A stretch of DNA of 64,000 nt from Piscinibacter defluvii (GTDB lineage: Bacteria; Pseudomonadota; Gammaproteobacteria; Burkholderiales; Burkholderiaceae_C), in the NCBI RefSeq assembly GCF_004011805.1, contig NZ_RCHJ01000004.1:434001-498000 (forward strand), given 5' to 3'. The position numbers were made by a program, and so were the translations under genes. Below are positions 26,545 to 36,780 of this stretch, one piece after another. The notes beneath the pieces were generated by a model that had not been told where the DNA came from, searched no databases, and saw only the letters and a list, made by a program, of their open reading frames with translations. How positions within the stretch are numbered: position 1 is the stretch's first letter; each line of letters opens with the position of its first letter.

Positions 26545-27726
26545 CCGGCTGGCGCCGATCGTGTAGGCCAGTTCGGCGGGATGCTCGGCGTCCCACAGGC
26601 ACAGGTTGGCCACCTTGCCGAGTTCGATGCTGCCGTGCGTCTCCTGCATTCCGAGCGCGCGCGCGGCGTGGCGCGTGACGCCCAGCAGCGCCTCGGCCGG
26701 CGTGAGCCGGAACAGCGTGCAGGCCATGTTCATCATCAGCGGCAGGTGCGTGGTCGGGCTGGTGCCCGGATTGCAGTCGGTGGCCACCGCGATCGGCACA
26801 TGGTGCTTGCGCAGCAGGTCCACCGGCGGCAGGTGCGTGTCGCGCAGGAAGTAGTAGGCGCCCGGCAGCAGCACCGCCACCGTGCCGGCGCGCGCCATCG
26901 CCACCACGCCGGCTTCGTCGAGGTGCTCGAGGTGGTCGGCCGAGAGCGCCTTGAACTCGGCCGCCAGTGCCGCCGCGCCAAGCGGCGAGAGCTGCTCCGC
27001 ATGCACCTTGACGGGCAGGCCGTGCACCCAGGCCGCCTGCAGCACGCGGCGCGCCTGCATCGGGTCGAAGGCGATCACCTCGCAGAACACGTCCACCGCA
27101 TCGGCCAGCTTGAGCCGCGCCGCCTCGGGCAGGATGTGCATCACGACGTGCTCGATGTAGTCGTCGGCGCGGCCGTCGAACTCGGGCGGCACGGCATGCG
27201 CCGCGAGCAGCGTGGTGCGCACGTCGATGGGGTGGCGCTGGCCGAGTTCGCGCGCCACACGCAGCTGCTTCAGCTCGTCCTTCAGCGACAGGCCGTAGCC
27301 CGACTTGATCTCGACCGTGGTCACGCCGTGCGCCATCAGCTCCTGGAGGCGGCGCGCCGACTGGTTGAACAGGTCGGCGGGCACCGCGTCGCGGGTCTGG
27401 CGCACGGTCGAGAGGATGCCGCCGCCGGCCCGCGCGATCTCTTCGTAGCTCGCCCCGGCCAGGCGCATCTCGAACTCGCGCGCCCGGTGGCCGGCGTGCA
27501 CCAGGTGGGTGTGGCAGTCGATCAGACCGGGGGTGAGCAGCGCGCCCTCGCCGTCGAGCTCGTCGCGCACCGGCGCATGCGGGTCCAGGGCCGTCATCGG
27601 CCCGAGGCCGCCGATCAGCCCGTCCACGATGGCGATGAAGGCCGGCGGCGTGATGCTGCAGGCGTCGTCGGTGCCGGTGACGATGCGCACGTTGCGCAGC
27701 AGCAGATCGATGGTCGGCGTGGTCAT
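26485..27726 (-). CDS. hutI: imidazolonepropionase
   Basis: A 413-residue metal-dependent amidohydrolase that opens 4-imidazolone-5-propionate to N-formimino-L-glutamate. Metal-site motif [20 protein letters not shown] sits near residue 70. [28 protein letters not shown] and the late Asp site [12 protein letters not shown] are also present. The ATG at 27726 overlaps the hutF stop as TGATG, so it is the distal gene of a hutU-hutD-hutF-hutI unit. The C-terminus is a few residues longer than usual and overlaps the convergent hutG by 60 bases. Confidence 0.96.
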   Translation of the reverse strand: MTTPTIDLLLRNVRIVTGTDDACSITPPAFIAIVDGLIGGLGPMTALDPHAPVRDELDGEGALLTPGLIDCHTHLVHAGHRAREFEMRLAGASYEEIARAGGGILSTVRQTRDAVPADLFNQSARRLQELMAHGVTTVEIKSGYGLSLKDELKQLRVARELGQRHPIDVRTTLLAAHAVPPEFDGRADDYIEHVVMHILPEAARLKLADAVDVFCEVIAFDPMQARRVLQAAWVHGLPVKVHAEQLSPLGAAALAAEFKALSADHLEHLDEAGVVAMARAGTVAVLLPGAYYFLRDTHLPPVDLLRKHHVPIAVATDCNPGTSPTTHLPLMMNMACTLFRLTPAEALLGVTRHAARALGMQETHGSIELGKVANLCLWDAEHPAELAYTIGASRLRQRLHHGLQHPAQQRLQG

Positions 27727-29069
27727 CACAGCGCTCCGAGCAGGCTGCGGCGCGCCGCGAGGAATCGCGACAGCGCCGACGCAGCCGCATCGTGCCAGCC
27801 GGCACGCACCCGGCAATCCCCTGCTGTCCACACTTCACGCAGCAGTTCACGCCGGCGTGGCGCGAACACCAGGGTGGCGAGCTGCTGGGCCGGCGTCAGG
27901 CCGTCGAGCGAGGTATCGCCGAGCACGAGGAAGTCGGCCCGCTGGCCGACCGCGAGCCCGCCCACCGGCCGGCCGCTGGCCTGCGCCCCCCCGGCCAGCG
28001 CGGCGCGCCAGAGCGTCTCCGCCACCTGCGGCGTGGCCACCGAGGCCGCCACGTTGCGCTCGCCACGTGCGAGGCGCTGGCCGTACTCGAGCAGGCGCAG
28101 TTCCTCGGCCGGGTCGACGCTGGCGTGGCTGTCCGACCCGATGCCCCAGGCGCCGGCATAGGCCGGCAGGTCGAACAGGCCGTCGCCGAGGTTGGCCTCG
28201 GTCGTCGGGCACAGGCCGATCACCGCGCCGCGGGCGGCGACGCCGGCGCGCTCGGCCTCGTCGAGGTGGGTGGCGTGCACCAGGCACCAGCGCGCGTCGA
28301 CCGGCGCATGGTCGAGCAGCCACTGCACCGGGCGTGCGCCGCTCCAGGCCAGGCAGTCCTCGACCTCGCGGCGCTGTTCGGCCACGTGGAGGTGCAGCGG
28401 CGCGTCGGCCGGCAGGCCGGCCAGCAGCGCGTGCAGGTCCTCCGGCGCGACGGCGCGCAGCGAATGCGGTGCGGCGCCCGTGCGCACGCCCGCGGCACGC
28501 ACGCGCTCGACGATCTGCAGCAGAGCGTCGACCTCGTTCAGGAAGCGGCGCTGGTCGGCGCGCGCCGGCGCCGGACCGAAGCCGCCGTGGCGGTACAGCA
28601 CCGGCAGCATCGTGAGCCCGATGCCGGCGCGTCGCGCCGCCGCGGCCAGGCGCAGTGCCAGCTCGGCGCGCTCGGCATATGGGCGACCCTGCGGGTCGTG
28701 GTGCAGGTAGTGGAACTCGCACACCGCGGTGTAGCCGGACGCCAGCATCTCGATGTAGAGCTGCGTCGCGATGTCTTCGAGCTGCTCGGGCGACACCGCC
28801 AGGGCCACGCGGTACATGCGGTCGCGCCAGGTCCAGAAGCTGTCGGCCGTGTCGCCGCGGAACTCGGTGAGCCCGGCGAAGACACGCTGGAAGGCATGCG
28901 AGTGCAGGTTCGGCAGGCCGGGCAGCAGCACGCCTGCGGCGCGCGGCGCGCCGCCCGGTTTGGCGCCCGGTTCGACCCGGGTGAGGCGGCCCTGCCCGTC
29001 CCAGGCGAGCCGCACGTCGCGGGCCCAGCCGTCGGGCAGCAGGGCGTGGTCGGCGAACAGGGTGTTCAT
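27726..29069 (-). CDS. hutF: formimidoylglutamate deiminase
   Basis: A 447-residue amidohydrolase that deiminates N-formimino-L-glutamate to N-formylglutamate plus ammonia. Metal ligands [11 protein letters not shown] at about 49, a HLHVAEQ site near 220, HATHLDE near 255 and [22 protein letters not shown] near 305 are visible. Its presence with HutG shows the five-step pathway rather than direct HutG-type formiminoglutamase. The ATG at 29069 overlaps the hutD stop codon as ATGA, and its own stop overlaps hutI. Confidence 0.95.
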   Translation of the reverse strand: MNTLFADHALLPDGWARDVRLAWDGQGRLTRVEPGAKPGGAPRAAGVLLPGLPNLHSHAFQRVFAGLTEFRGDTADSFWTWRDRMYRVALAVSPEQLEDIATQLYIEMLASGYTAVCEFHYLHHDPQGRPYAERAELALRLAAAARRAGIGLTMLPVLYRHGGFGPAPARADQRRFLNEVDALLQIVERVRAAGVRTGAAPHSLRAVAPEDLHALLAGLPADAPLHLHVAEQRREVEDCLAWSGARPVQWLLDHAPVDARWCLVHATHLDEAERAGVAARGAVIGLCPTTEANLGDGLFDLPAYAGAWGIGSDSHASVDPAEELRLLEYGQRLARGERNVAASVATPQVAETLWRAALAGGAQASGRPVGGLAVGQRADFLVLGDTSLDGLTPAQQLATLVFAPRRRELLREVWTAGDCRVRAGWHDAAASALSRFLAARRSLLGAL

Positions 29070-29628
29070 GCGGTCGCTTGCCGCGTCAGGCGCGCGGCCA
29101 GCAGGCGGCCGCTGCCGCCGATGTCGAGGCCGGTGACCGGCGTGCGCCACACACGGCCCTCGCCCGGCCGCAGGCTGTCGCCCTCGACCTCCGGGGCACC
29201 GTCGACGGCCAGCACGAGCAGGGCGTCGGCTTCCGGCAAGCGCGCCGGCGCCACGACGCACACGACCTCGCCGCGCCAGGGGCCACGGCGCGTCATCAGG
29301 TTGAAATCCAGGCAGGGGCCGTCGATCAGGCACGCCTGCAGCGCCATGCCACCGTCGAAGGCAAGGGGTTCGAGCGGCCGGTCGAGACGGTACTCGGTGC
29401 CGCCGTCGTGCGAGCGCAGCATCATCCCGTTGCCCTGCAGCAGGCTGCTGCAGCGGTCCACGCCGGGGTAGGCAGAGAACGGCGCGTCGGCCGCAACCTC
29501 GGCCACGCTGATGCGCCAGCCGAAGTCATCCAGCCCGGCGCCGGGGGGTTCGACCGCGATCTCGCGGGTGCGGCCTGCGCCGTTCTTCCAGGCCTGCCAG
29601 GGCAGCGCATCGAGCGCGAAGCGGCCGC

Positions 29629-29632
<4 letters not shown>
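29066..29632 (-). CDS. hutD: HutD family protein
   Basis: A 188-residue cupin-fold protein of the HutD/Ves family. The pattern [17 protein letters not shown] is present near the N-terminus (here [20 protein letters not shown]), then [23 protein letters not shown] and DFNLMTRR. In Pseudomonas HutD is thought to limit hut overexpression; no catalytic activity is established. The GTG start at 29632 overlaps the hutU stop as GTGA. Tight coupling on both sides places it inside the hut operon. Confidence 0.92.
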
Positions 29633-31362
<1,730 letters not shown>

Positions 31363-31386
31363 GGGGAGGTCTCCGGCTGGATCGCA

Positions 31387-31404
31387 AAGTGGTCTAGGCC
31401 ACTT
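31387..31404. promoter_or_regulatory. HutC operator candidate 3 (hutU operon)
   Basis: AAGTGGTCTAGGCCACTT at 31387-31404, the best dyad of the three copies (one mismatch), centred between 31395 and 31396. It lies in the 72-base space between the LysR stop codon and the hutU ATG. Confidence 0.75.
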
Positions 31405-31434
31405 GATGAAGCATGCGGGATTTCGCGCCGCCCG

Positions 31435-32376
31435 TCAAGCCGCGGTCAGTCGCTCGCGGCCGATCTCGTCGAAGCGCTCGAGCAGCCAGCGGTGTGCCGC
31501 CGAACGGTCGTGGCGCACGTGCCAGAGGGCATCGACGCTGATCGAGCCGGGGTCGACCGGCAGTTCGGTGACGACGAGCCGGTCCTGCAGCCCGGTCAGC
31601 GGCAGGAAGTCCTCGGGCAACACGGTGAGCAGATCGCAGTCGCGCACCGCATGGGCGGCGGCGAAGAACTGGTTGACGGTCAGCACGATGCGCCGCGTGC
31701 GGCCCACCCGGGCCAGCGCCTGGTCGACGAAGCCATGCGCGCGGCCGCTGAAGCTGACCACCACGTGCTCGGCGGCGCAGAAACTGTCCAGGGTCAGCGG
31801 CTGGCCGGCCAGCGGGTGCTCGCGCCGCATCGCGCAGACGTAGCGGCCCTCGGCCAGGCGGCGGTGGCGCAGCGGCGCGCCGCTGCCCTGCGCGACCAGG
31901 CTGGCAACCACCTCGGGGAAGTAGCCGAGTGCGAAATCGACGTCGCCGCCGGCCAGTGCCGGGCGCGGATCGCGGTCGACCAGCGGCCGCACCTCGACCC
32001 GCGCGCGGGCGTGCAGGAACTGCAGGCGCGCCATCAGCGGCGGCAGCAGCACGATGGCGATCGCGTCGGGCAGGGTCAGGCGGAACACCCGCTCGTCCTC
32101 GGTCGGGTCGTAGTCGCCGGGCTCGAGGGCTTCGCGCAGCTGGGCCAGCGCCAGATTGATCGGCGGCCAGAGCGCTTCGCCGAAAGCCGTTGGCCTGACG
32201 CCGCGCGGTGCCCTTGTGAGCAAGTCCTCACCTACTGAATCGCGCAGGCGCTTCAGCGCATTGCTGACGGCAGGCTGCGTCATCGCCAGGCGCTCGGCGG
32301 CCCGGGTGATGTTGCCCTCCATCATGACCGCGTCATAGACACGAAGCAGGTTGAGGTCGAGCGTGCGAAAGTTCAT
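31435..32376 (-). CDS. LysR-type transcriptional regulator (NodD/SyrM-like branch)
   Basis: A 313-residue LysR regulator. The HTH (about 5-62) reads LNLLRVYDAVMMEGNITRAAERLAMTQPAVSNALKRLRD, with the opening MNFRTLDLNLL typical of the NodD-like branch. The effector domain (about 90-300) follows. It is 72 bases upstream of hutU on the same strand, yet the HutC operator between them suggests a separate unit. It is divergent from two small genes, and an inverted repeat GTGAAT-N7-ATTCAC sits between. It may regulate those genes, the hut genes or itself; sequence cannot decide. Confidence 0.92.
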   Translation of the reverse strand: MNFRTLDLNLLRVYDAVMMEGNITRAAERLAMTQPAVSNALKRLRDSVGEDLLTRAPRGVRPTAFGEALWPPINLALAQLREALEPGDYDPTEDERVFRLTLPDAIAIVLLPPLMARLQFLHARARVEVRPLVDRDPRPALAGGDVDFALGYFPEVVASLVAQGSGAPLRHRRLAEGRYVCAMRREHPLAGQPLTLDSFCAAEHVVVSFSGRAHGFVDQALARVGRTRRIVLTVNQFFAAAHAVRDCDLLTVLPEDFLPLTGLQDRLVVTELPVDPGSISVDALWHVRHDRSAAHRWLLERFDEIGRERLTAA

Positions 32377-32397
32377 GGCCGACTCGATAGCGGTTTG

Positions 32398-32425
32398 GTG
32401 AATGCCAGCTATTCACACTATTCAC
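32398..32425. promoter_or_regulatory. candidate LysR-type binding site
   Basis: GTGAAT (32398-32403) and ATTCAC (32411-32416) form a perfect 6-base inverted repeat with a 7-base spacer. A second ATTCAC follows at 32420-32425. The layout, 22 bases from the lysR start and overlapping the -35 side of the small-gene promoter, fits a LysR recognition site plus activation half-site. Confidence 0.5.
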
Positions 32426-32453
32426 GACATCGCATTAGTGCTTACCCTATACT
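32424..32453 (+). promoter_or_regulatory. probable sigma-70 promoter of the small-gene pair
   Basis: A -10 hexamer TATACT at 32448-32453 (five of six consensus) and a weaker -35 ACGACA at 32424-32429 (four of six) with an 18-base spacer. The predicted leader is about 35 bases to the ATG at 32495. The weak -35 overlaps the candidate LysR site, as expected for an activated promoter. Confidence 0.5.
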
Positions 32454-32494
32454 GCACTGCAGCATCGAATCAAAGGTGCTCTAGGAGAAACGCC

Positions 32495-32770
32495 ATGACC
32501 AGCCACATCCTGCCTTCGCAGTCCTTCAAGCCGGCTCAGCCGCTGGGGTTCGGCAAGGCGCTGCGCCGTCTGGCAGACGCCACCACTCGCATGTCCGTGG
32601 CGCTGCTGAATGCGCTGCGGCGCCCCGTACACCAGAACCGTCGCCTCAGCCTCGTCGAGGAGGCGAACGAACTGCGCCAGTACGCCAACCAGTTCCTGCG
32701 CACCGATCCCGCCTTTGCGGCCGACCTGTATGCCGCCGCGGATCGCCACGAACTGGAACGCAAGGCCTGA
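32495..32770 (+). CDS. small hypothetical protein, 91 residues (first of a related pair)
   Basis: A soluble 91-residue protein that starts MTSHILPSQSFKPAQP after an AGGAGA site at good spacing. A basic middle (LNALRRPVHQNRRLS) leads to a predicted helical C-terminus, EEANELRQYANQFL, and ends AADLYAAADRHELERKA. The tail matches the following gene product at the pattern (A/x)P(A/S)(F/Y)AADL(Y/R)AAA(D/S)RH, so the two are related. No signal peptide or membrane helix. I do not recognise the family. Expressed from the promoter at 32424 and divergent from the LysR regulator. Confidence 0.68.
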   Translation: MTSHILPSQSFKPAQPLGFGKALRRLADATTRMSVALLNALRRPVHQNRRLSLVEEANELRQYANQFLRTDPAFAADLYAAADRHELERKA

Positions 32771-32809
32771 GCAAGCGCTCACAACCGAATCGAGAAAGAG
32801 AGTCTCACC

Positions 32810-33040
32810 ATGATGTACAGCACGACGTTCCGACAGCACAGCGTTACCAGCCGCACGCTGGAAGCCATGGCCGATGCGATCGCGCGTGGTTTCGTGCAAC
32901 TGCAATCGCTGTTCAGCCTGGCGCCGGCCGCGCCGACGCCGGCCGAGGCCCGCGCCCAGCTGCTGCAGATGGCCGACGCCTACGAGTCGAGCCAGCCGAG
33001 CTACGCGGCGGATCTGCGCGCCGCCGCCAGCCGCCACTGA
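32810..33040 (+). CDS. small hypothetical protein, 76 residues (second of a related pair)
   Basis: A 76-residue protein beginning MMYSTTFRQHSVTSRTLEAMADAIARGF, 39 bases after its relative. The C-terminal part EARAQLLQMADAYESSQPSYAADLRAAASRH aligns with the first protein with a single one-residue gap. A GAGAAAGAGAG stretch upstream may serve as ribosome site. A strong hairpin terminator begins 21 bases after the stop, which supports this being a real transcribed unit. Function unknown. Confidence 0.65.
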   Translation: MMYSTTFRQHSVTSRTLEAMADAIARGFVQLQSLFSLAPAAPTPAEARAQLLQMADAYESSQPSYAADLRAAASRH

Positions 33041-33060
33041 GCAAGCACTGACCCCGCATG

Positions 33061-33090
33061 ACAAAGGCCGGCATCTGCCGGCCTTTTGTC
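33061..33090 (+). terminator. rho-independent terminator
   Basis: An inverted repeat AAAGGCCGGCA (33063-33073) / TGCCGGCCTTT (33076-33086) with a tiny loop is followed by TTGTCTT. It ends the small-gene pair. The complementary T-rich side also suits the convergent pckG gene, whose stop is at 33110, so it is probably bidirectional. Confidence 0.85.
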
Positions 33091-33109
33091 TTGGGAAGCG
33101 AAACGCGCC

Positions 33110-34978
33110 TCAGCCGGCCGCCAGGCGCTGCTCGATGCGCGACTTGGTGGACAGCAACTCGGCCGGGAGGTGGTAGGCAAGCTGGCCGAACAGTTCGCCG
33201 TGCAGGCGCATTTCCGCCTGCCACTCCTGAGCGTCGATGCGGGTGACCTGGTCGAACTGCTCGCGGGTGAACTCGAGGCCGGTCCAGTCGAGATCCTCGA
33301 AGTTGGGCGTGACGCCGAACACATGCTCCTCGCCGCGGCCGATACCGTCCACGCGCTGCACGATCCACTTCAGCACACGCATGTTGTCGCCGTAGCCGGG
33401 CCAGACGAACTTGCCGTCCGGGCCCTTGCGGAACCAGTTGACGCAGAAGATCTTCGGCAGCGTTGCGCCGTCCGCCCGCAGCTTCGCGCCGAGGTCCAGC
33501 CAATGCTGGAAGTAGTCGCTCATGTTGTAGCCGGTGAAGGGCAGCATCGCGAACGGGTCGCGCCGCACCACGCCGGTGGCACCGGCCTGGGCCGCGGTGG
33601 TCTCGGAACCCATGGTGGCGGCCATGTAGACACCCTCGACCCAGTCGCGCGCCTCGGTGACCAGCGGCACGGTGGTCGAGCGCCGGCCGCCGAAGATGAA
33701 GGCATCGATCGGCACGCCCGACGGATCATCCCAGGCCGGGTCGAGCGCCGGGTTGTTGGTGGCCGCCACGGTGAAGCGCGCGTTCGGGTGCGCGGCCTTG
33801 GCGCCGGTCTCCTTGGCCAGCGCGGGGGTCCAGTCCTTGCCCTGCCAGTCGGTCAGGTGGGCGGGCGGGGTGTCGGTCATGCCTTCCCACCAGACGTCAC
33901 CGTCGTCGGTCAGCGCGACGTTCGTGAAGATCACGTCGCGCTTGAGGCTGGCCATGCAGTTTTCGTTCGTCTTGTGGTTGGTGCCCGGCGCAACGCCGAA
34001 GTACCCCGCCTCCGGGTTGATGGCGTAGAGCCGGCCGTCGGCGTGCGGCTTGATCCAGGCGATGTCGTCGCCGATGGTGGTGATCTTCCAGCCGTTCAGA
34101 CCGGCCGGCGGGATCAGCATGGCGAAGTTGGTCTTGCCGCAGGCGCTCGGGAAGGCCGCCGCCACATGGTGCTTGCGGCCCTCCGGCGAGGTGACGCCGA
34201 GGATCAGCATGTGCTCGGCCAGCCAGCCCTGGTCGCGCCCCATCGTCGAGGCGATGCGCAGCGCGAAGCACTTCTTGCCCAGCAGCGCGTTGCCGCCATA
34301 GCCCGAGCCGTAGCTCCAGATCTCCTGCGTCTCGGGGTAGTGAACGATGTACTTGGTCTTGTTGCACGGCCAGGCGACGTCCTTCTGGCCCGGCTCCAGC
34401 GGCGCGCCGACGGTGTGCACGGCCGGCACGAAGAAGCCGTCACTGCCCAGCGCATCGAGCACGGCGCGGCCCATGCGCGTCATGATCTTCATGTTGACCG
34501 CGACATACGGGCTGTCCGACAGCTCGACGCCGATGTGCGCGATCGGCGAGCCGATCGGCCCCATGCTGAACGGCACGACGTACATCGTGCGGCCGCGCAT
34601 CGCCCCGCGGAACAGCGCGTTCGGCCCGGTCTGCAGCGTGGCGCGCATCTCGGCCGGGTCGACCCAGTTGTTGGTCGGGCCGGCGTCTTCCTTCCTCGCG
34701 CTGCAGATGTAGGTGCGGTCTTCGACCCGGGCGACGTCGCTCGGGTCGGACAGCGCGAGGTAGCTGTTCGGGCGCAGCTCGGGGTTGAGCTTCTTCATCG
34801 TGCCGGCGGCCACCAGCTGGGCGCAGAGCCGCTCGTACTCGGCGGGGCTGCCGTCACACCAGTACACGTCCCGGGCTTCGGTCAGCGCGGCCATCTCGGC
34901 GACCCAGGACAGCAGGCGCGCATGGCGGACGTAGGCGGGCGCGTTCAGGCGCACCCCTTCCAGCACGGGACGATTCAT
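33110..34978 (-). CDS. pckG: phosphoenolpyruvate carboxykinase (GTP)
   Basis: A 622-residue GTP-dependent PEPCK, which converts oxaloacetate and GTP to PEP, GDP and CO2 for gluconeogenesis. The P-loop [13 protein letters not shown], the cysteine loop within it and the Mn/substrate segments ([34 protein letters not shown]) are visible. Length and the opening [25 protein letters not shown] are normal for the GTP class. The enzyme supports growth on amino acids, which suits a neighbour of the hut genes. An inverted repeat lies 35-84 bases upstream of its start. Confidence 0.97.
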   Translation of the reverse strand: MNRPVLEGVRLNAPAYVRHARLLSWVAEMAALTEARDVYWCDGSPAEYERLCAQLVAAGTMKKLNPELRPNSYLALSDPSDVARVEDRTYICSARKEDAGPTNNWVDPAEMRATLQTGPNALFRGAMRGRTMYVVPFSMGPIGSPIAHIGVELSDSPYVAVNMKIMTRMGRAVLDALGSDGFFVPAVHTVGAPLEPGQKDVAWPCNKTKYIVHYPETQEIWSYGSGYGGNALLGKKCFALRIASTMGRDQGWLAEHMLILGVTSPEGRKHHVAAAFPSACGKTNFAMLIPPAGLNGWKITTIGDDIAWIKPHADGRLYAINPEAGYFGVAPGTNHKTNENCMASLKRDVIFTNVALTDDGDVWWEGMTDTPPAHLTDWQGKDWTPALAKETGAKAAHPNARFTVAATNNPALDPAWDDPSGVPIDAFIFGGRRSTTVPLVTEARDWVEGVYMAATMGSETTAAQAGATGVVRRDPFAMLPFTGYNMSDYFQHWLDLGAKLRADGATLPKIFCVNWFRKGPDGKFVWPGYGDNMRVLKWIVQRVDGIGRGEEHVFGVTPNFEDLDWTGLEFTREQFDQVTRIDAQEWQAEMRLHGELFGQLAYHLPAELLSTKSRIEQRLAAG

Positions 34979-35346
34979 CGCAGATCCAATCTGACAAGTT
35001 TGGGGAATCGGGATTGGGCAAACCGGCCCTGCCGGGGGCCGGCGCGCACCGGCTTGCCCAATGCCGCGCTGTCCTGGCTGCCATCGCGCCGCCGTCGGGT
35101 TACGGCGGGTTACCCCGGGGGGCCGGATCGCGGCCCGCGTTCTCTCCTGCGAAGGCAGGTGAAGAGCATTGTGGTCTCAGTGTAATGGCCTGGTAACCAC
35201 CGGAATCCCGGGGGTCATGCATATCCGGAATAGTTTGATGCGGCCCCGCATTGATGCGGCTCAGGCCGCAAGCGCCAGCGTGGCCGAAATCACGTCACCC
35301 AGCCGGCCGTGCCCGGCGTCCCGCGACCCGGCGCTACCATCGCGCC
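34979..35346. other. 368-base divergent intergenic region, no gene seen
   Basis: No supported gene. It holds an imperfect inverted repeat (35013-35062) on the pckG side and a direct repeat of TTGATGCGGC (35235-35244 and 35251-35260, period 16) followed by a GCGGC/GCCGC dyad on the side of the binding-protein gene. The -10-like TACCAT (35335-35340) is six bases before the GTG at 35347. Short open frames here show no ribosome site or family pattern. Confidence 0.7.
35013..35062. repeat. 14-base imperfect inverted repeat upstream of pckG
   Basis: ATTGGGCAAACCGG (35013-35026) pairs with CCGGCTTGCCCAAT (35049-35062) at all but one position. The 22-base loop itself contains a GC-rich dyad. It may be a regulator site for pckG, an mRNA leader structure, or a small transcription stop. 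No factor can be named. Confidence 0.5.
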
Positions 35347-36168
35347 GTGCTGACCGCCCCGCTTCGCCGCCGCCACCTGCTGCTGTGCCCGGCCGCACTG
35401 GCCCTCGGGCCGGCGGGCGCGCAGCAGAAGCGTTCGATGAAGGATCCGCTGCGGGTCGGGGTCGATCCGGCGCTGCTCGAATCCGGCCTCGCCATCGCGC
35501 TGCAGAAGGCCTTTCTCGGCGACACGGGCGTCGTGTTTCGCTACGTGCCCGGCCCCTCACTGACGACGCTCGAGGCGCTCGAGCGCGGCGAACTCGACGT
35601 CGCCCTGACCAACGCTCCCGAGGCCGAGGCCAGACTGGAGAAGCAGGGCCTGGTGCACGACCGCCGCGCCGTCGCCGCCGGCGCATACGTGATCGTGGGC
35701 CCGGCGCCTACGCCCAAGAGCTTCGATCCGGCCGGCATCGCCCGCATGAGCGACGCGGCCGAGGCCCTCGCCAAGCTGCGCGAGGCCGCGCTCGGCGTGC
35801 CCGGCAGCGTGCAGTTCCTGACCCCCGGCGACGGCTCCGGCGCGCACGCGGCCGAGATGGCGCTGTGGCGCGCGGCCCGGGTGGCCCCGGCCGCGCCGTG
35901 GTACGTGCAGGCCCCGGCTGCCACGCTGCTGCAGCAGGCGCGCCAGCAGGGCGCCTACGCGCTGGTGGAGCGCGCCGTCTGGGCGCTGCAGGGCGGCAAG
36001 CCGCTGACCATCCTGGTCGAAGGCGACGCCGCATTGGCCGCCCCGGTTCACGCGATGCGCTCGTTCCGCGTCAACCACCCGGCCGGCAAGATGTTCGTGG
36101 CCTGGATCGCCGGGCCGCGCGGCCGCCAGGTGGTGGCGGCGCTGCGCCACTATCGCCCGCCCGCCTGA
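35347..36168 (+). CDS. TupA-like periplasmic substrate-binding protein, orphan
   Basis: A 273-residue exported binding protein related to tungstate-binding TupA/PBP-like proteins. A signal region (RRRHLLLCPAALALGPAGAQQ) precedes the mature part. Family stretches are ESGLAIALQKAF at about 40, ELDVALTNAPEAEARLEKQGLV, AYVIVGPAPTP and FLTPGDGSGAHAAEMALWRAA. The TTTST oxyanion motif of true TupA is replaced by VGVDPALLES, so the ligand may differ from tungstate. No permease or ATPase gene is nearby. The GTG at 35347 follows TACCAT by six bases, without a ribosome site. The next gene encodes a MOSC protein. Confidence 0.75.
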   Translation: MLTAPLRRRHLLLCPAALALGPAGAQQKRSMKDPLRVGVDPALLESGLAIALQKAFLGDTGVVFRYVPGPSLTTLEALERGELDVALTNAPEAEARLEKQGLVHDRRAVAAGAYVIVGPAPTPKSFDPAGIARMSDAAEALAKLREAALGVPGSVQFLTPGDGSGAHAAEMALWRAARVAPAAPWYVQAPAATLLQQARQQGAYALVERAVWALQGGKPLTILVEGDAALAAPVHAMRSFRVNHPAGKMFVAWIAGPRGRQVVAALRHYRPPA

Positions 36169-36183
36169 CGCGCCGGGTTCGCG

Positions 36184-36765
36184 ATGGGCGGCCGGCTGCT
36201 GAGCATCAACGTCGCGCGGGTGCAGATGCTCGAGATCGGCGGCCGGCCGGTGGCCAGTGCGATCGGGAAGCGGCCGGTCGACGGCCCGGTGGCGGTGCGT
36301 CCGCTCGGGCTCGACGGTGACGAACAGGCCGACCCCTCCGTGCACGGCGGCCTCGCCAAGGCGGTCTACGCCTACCCGCACGAGCACTACCCGTTCTGGC
36401 AGACGGTGCGGGCCCAGGCCCGCGTCGCCGGCTGGGATGAACCACCGTCCTTCGGCCTGCTCGGCGAGAACCTGACGATCGAGGGGCTGCTCGAGCCGCA
36501 GACCTGGGTGGGCGACGTGCTGCGCTTTGCGGACTGCGAGCTGGCGGTCAGCGAGCCGCGTTTCCCCTGCTTCAAGTTCGGCGCGGCGATGGGCTTCGCG
36601 CAGGCCGTCAAGCTGATGCAGGCCAACGCCTGGTGCGGCTTCTACCTGGCGGTGCGCACGCCGGGCACGCTGCGCGCGGGCGAGGCCTTCGAGGTCGTGC
36701 CCGGTCCGCGCGAGGTGGGCATCACGGAGCTGTTCCGTGCCCGCGCGGCCGGGCGCCCGGCCTGA
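36184..36765 (+). CDS. MOSC domain protein (YiiM-like)
   Basis: A 193-residue cytoplasmic MOSC-domain protein. The pattern GLDGDEQADPSVHGGLAKAVYAYP at about 40-63 and the cysteine loop SEPRFPCFKFGAAMG at about 121-135, with Cys127, are diagnostic. MOSC proteins bind sulfur- or molybdenum-cofactor-related ligands; YiiM-type proteins act on N-hydroxylated bases. It starts 15 bases after the TupA-like gene, so a shared molybdate/tungstate theme is possible but not shown. Confidence 0.9.
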   Translation: MGGRLLSINVARVQMLEIGGRPVASAIGKRPVDGPVAVRPLGLDGDEQADPSVHGGLAKAVYAYPHEHYPFWQTVRAQARVAGWDEPPSFGLLGENLTIEGLLEPQTWVGDVLRFADCELAVSEPRFPCFKFGAAMGFAQAVKLMQANAWCGFYLAVRTPGTLRAGEAFEVVPGPREVGITELFRARAAGRPA

Positions 36766-36780
36766 GCGCGGCAGCGCCGC

